From: an uncultured Brevundimonas sp. | GTDB taxonomy: Bacteria > Pseudomonadota > Alphaproteobacteria > Caulobacterales > Caulobacteraceae | Direction: 5' to 3' | Length of the DNA stretch: 15,559 bases | Assembly (NCBI GenBank): GCA_946885435.1 | Contig: CAMPGL010000029.1 | Coordinates: forward strand, 1-15,559 | Shown here: positions 14,190-15,559 of the stretch, one piece after another | Position numbering within the stretch: the stretch's first letter is position 1 | How the letters are laid out: every line of letters begins with the position of its first letter | The notes under the pieces: generated by a model | What the model was told of the DNA's origin: nothing | Databases searched by the model: none | What the model saw: only the letters and a program-made list of their open reading frames with translations | Program-made: the position numbers and the translations under genes

Positions 14190-14759
14190 GTGACCGAGAC
14201 CTCCAGCCTCGTCGGACGCCTGCTGCTGGCCATGCCAGGCATCGGCGACCCGCGCTTCGAGCAGGCCGTGATCCTCGTCTGCGCCCACGATGTCGACCAC
14301 GCCATGGGCATCCGCCTGAACGAGGCGGCCGAGGATCTGCCGCTGGGCCTGCTGTTCGAACGGCTGGGCGTGGAGGGGCGGCCGGTCGATCCCGCCCAGG
14401 CGGTGCTGGCCGGCGGTCCTGTCGAACAGGAACGCGGCTTCGTGCTGCACACCGACGACCATTTCGACCGCAACGCCTCCCTCGCCGTCGGCGAGGGGCT
14501 GGCGATCACCGCCACGCGCGACGTGCTCAAGGCCATGACCGATCCGTCCACGGCGCCGCGCCGCTCGGTGCTGGCGCTGGGCTATGCCGGCTGGGGCGAG
14601 GGCCAGCTTGACGAGGAGCTGCGGGAAAACGTCTGGCTGACGGCCGACGCCGACGACGACATCCTGTTCGACCAGGATCACGACACCAAATGGGCCCGCG
14701 CCATCGCCCGCATAGGGGTCGATGTCGCGCATCTGTCGGGGCAGGCCGGCACGGCCTGA
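14190..14759 (+). CDS. yqgE: YqgE/AlgH family protein
   Basis: A 189-residue protein of the widely conserved YqgE/AlgH family, whose biochemical role is not settled; AlgH was named for an effect on alginate in Pseudomonas. The family blocks are all present: GRLLLAMPGIGDPRFEQAVILVCAH (9-33) with MGIRLN (39-44), AGGPV (74-78) followed by GFVLH (83-87), and the hallmark LGYAGWGEGQLDEELRENVWL (130-150). It is soluble with no signal or membrane segment. The start is GTG 14190, with GAGG (14185-14188) unusually close; no other canonical start lies nearby in the frame, and it gives the family's full length. It ends three bases from the convergent EAL gene with no visible terminator between them. Confidence 0.95.
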   Translation: MTETSSLVGRLLLAMPGIGDPRFEQAVILVCAHDVDHAMGIRLNEAAEDLPLGLLFERLGVEGRPVDPAQAVLAGGPVEQERGFVLHTDDHFDRNASLAVGEGLAITATRDVLKAMTDPSTAPRRSVLALGYAGWGEGQLDEELRENVWLTADADDDILFDQDHDTKWARAIARIGVDVAHLSGQAGTA

Positions 14760-14762
14760 CAC

Positions 14763-15559
14763 CTAGCGGCTGCGCGCCTTGATCGGGGCGTAGCCGTCCA
14801 CGAGGCTTTCGTTGAGATAGACCTCGGCGTCGTTGGCGGCGAGCGCAGGCGCATAGCCGAAGCCCTGGCCGTAGTGGCAGCCGACCGACAGCAGCTGGCT
14901 GGCCAGCTGGGCGTTCTCGACGCCCTCGGCGACCACCTCGAGCGACAGGTCGCGGCCCAGGTTCACCACCGAGCGGACGATCTTCGCCGAGCCCTCGTCC
15001 TGGGTCATGGTCAGAACGAAGTAGCGGTCGATCTTCAGTGTATCGAAGGGCAGGCGCGCCAGGTAGGTCAGGGACGAGAAGCCGGTCCCGAAGTCGTCGA
15101 GCGCCAGCGAGGCGCCGGCCTCGCGCAGCTTCTGCAGCGTCACCGCCGCGCGGTTGGTGTCGCGCATGATGTCGCTCTCGGTGACCTCGAGCTTCAGGGC
15201 GCCGGGCCTGAGGCGGGCTTCCGAGATGATGCGGGCGACGTCCTCGACCAGGCCGTGGCGTTCGATCTCGCCGGACGACAGGTTCACGCTGACGAACAGC
15301 TTGCCCGAGGTCGGGTGGCGCTCCTGCCACTCGGCCAGCTGGCGCGCGGAGGTGCGCATCATCATCAGGCCGAGGTCGTTCATCAGACCCATCTCGGCGG
15401 CGAGCGTCAGGAACTCGTCGGGCGGCACCAGGCCGCGCTTTGGATGGCGCCAGCGGGCCAGGGCCTCAAAGCCGGCCACCGCCCCGTTCGCGAGGTTCAC
15501 GATGGGCTGGTAGAAGGGCTCGATCTCGCCGCGCACGAAGGCGTTGCGCAGGTCGGATT
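14763..15559 (-). CDS. EAL-domain cyclic-di-GMP phosphodiesterase, C-terminal part (5' end outside window)
   Basis: The frame is open to the right edge and ends at TAG 14763, so only the C-terminal 264 or so residues are seen. They form one complete EAL domain, which hydrolyses cyclic-di-GMP to pGpG. The catalytic set appears complete: the EAL signature in [11 protein letters not shown], Asn in VSVNLSS, Glu in KLEVTES, Asp-Asp in [13 protein letters not shown], Lys in LKIDR, Glu in VAEGVE, and Gln in YGQGFGYAP. It is therefore probably active rather than a degenerate receptor. The in-frame GTG at 15536 is inside the domain start and is not the true start, because SDLRNAF before it also matches EAL domains. 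What precedes the domain (GGDEF, PAS or membrane segments) is outside the window. Confidence 0.93.
   Translation of the reverse strand, partial: SDLRNAFVRGEIEPFYQPIVNLANGAVAGFEALARWRHPKRGLVPPDEFLTLAAEMGLMNDLGLMMMRTSARQLAEWQERHPTSGKLFVSVNLSSGEIERHGLVEDVARIISEARLRPGALKLEVTESDIMRDTNRAAVTLQKLREAGASLALDDFGTGFSSLTYLARLPFDTLKIDRYFVLTMTQDEGSAKIVRSVVNLGRDLSLEVVAEGVENAQLASQLLSVGCHYGQGFGYAPALAANDAEVYLNESLVDGYAPIKARSR

Overview
The window is about 15.6 kb of dense, high-GC DNA on which almost every base is coding. Codon usage, gene content (RegB/RegA, SenC, MmcB, RpoH-type dnaKJ promoter) and an alphaproteobacterial LexA box (GTTC-N7-GTTC) point to an alphaproteobacterium. I infer Caulobacterales, perhaps Brevundimonas, from gene style alone. 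It looks like ordinary chromosome rather than a mobile island. I see no phage genes, transposase, CRISPR array, tRNA or rRNA.

Layout. 1-311: 3' end of an acyl-CoA dehydrogenase gene, meeting tail to tail a leftward group 2104-308 of senC (copper chaperone), ferredoxin-NADP reductase and AroQ chorismate mutase. 2150-4089: divergent regB and regA, a redox two-component system. Here senC diverges from regB, and regA follows regB. 4091-4583: a small DUF559 (Vsr-like) endonuclease gene between two oppositely oriented REP-like palindromic elements, one of which encodes the protein's C-terminus. 4587-7328: mmcB with a LexA box just before its start, a 17-codon hydrophobic micro-ORF, a periplasmic lipocalin, and divergent xseA (exonuclease VII large subunit). 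7359-10507: leftward dnaK-dnaJ with a strong intergenic hairpin and a candidate sigma-32 promoter. 10821-11159: a small secreted protein of unknown function. 11212-13594: a hybrid histidine kinase and an orphan Vsr mismatch endonuclease, leftward, downstream of a peroxiredoxin (13591-14073). 14190-14759: yqgE. 14763-15559: the C-terminal EAL phosphodiesterase part of a gene running off the right edge.

Themes: redox and respiration (SenC, RegBA, FNR, peroxiredoxin), DNA repair with three small nuclease-like proteins (DUF559, MmcB, Vsr) plus XseA, and protein folding (DnaK/DnaJ). I do not see one new multi-gene system. The points most worth checking are two genes (xseA, vsr) whose homologous N-termini extend past any canonical start codon, the REP-framed DUF559 gene, the LexA box at mmcB, the micro-ORF behind the lipocalin gene, and a cysteine insertion in DnaJ.
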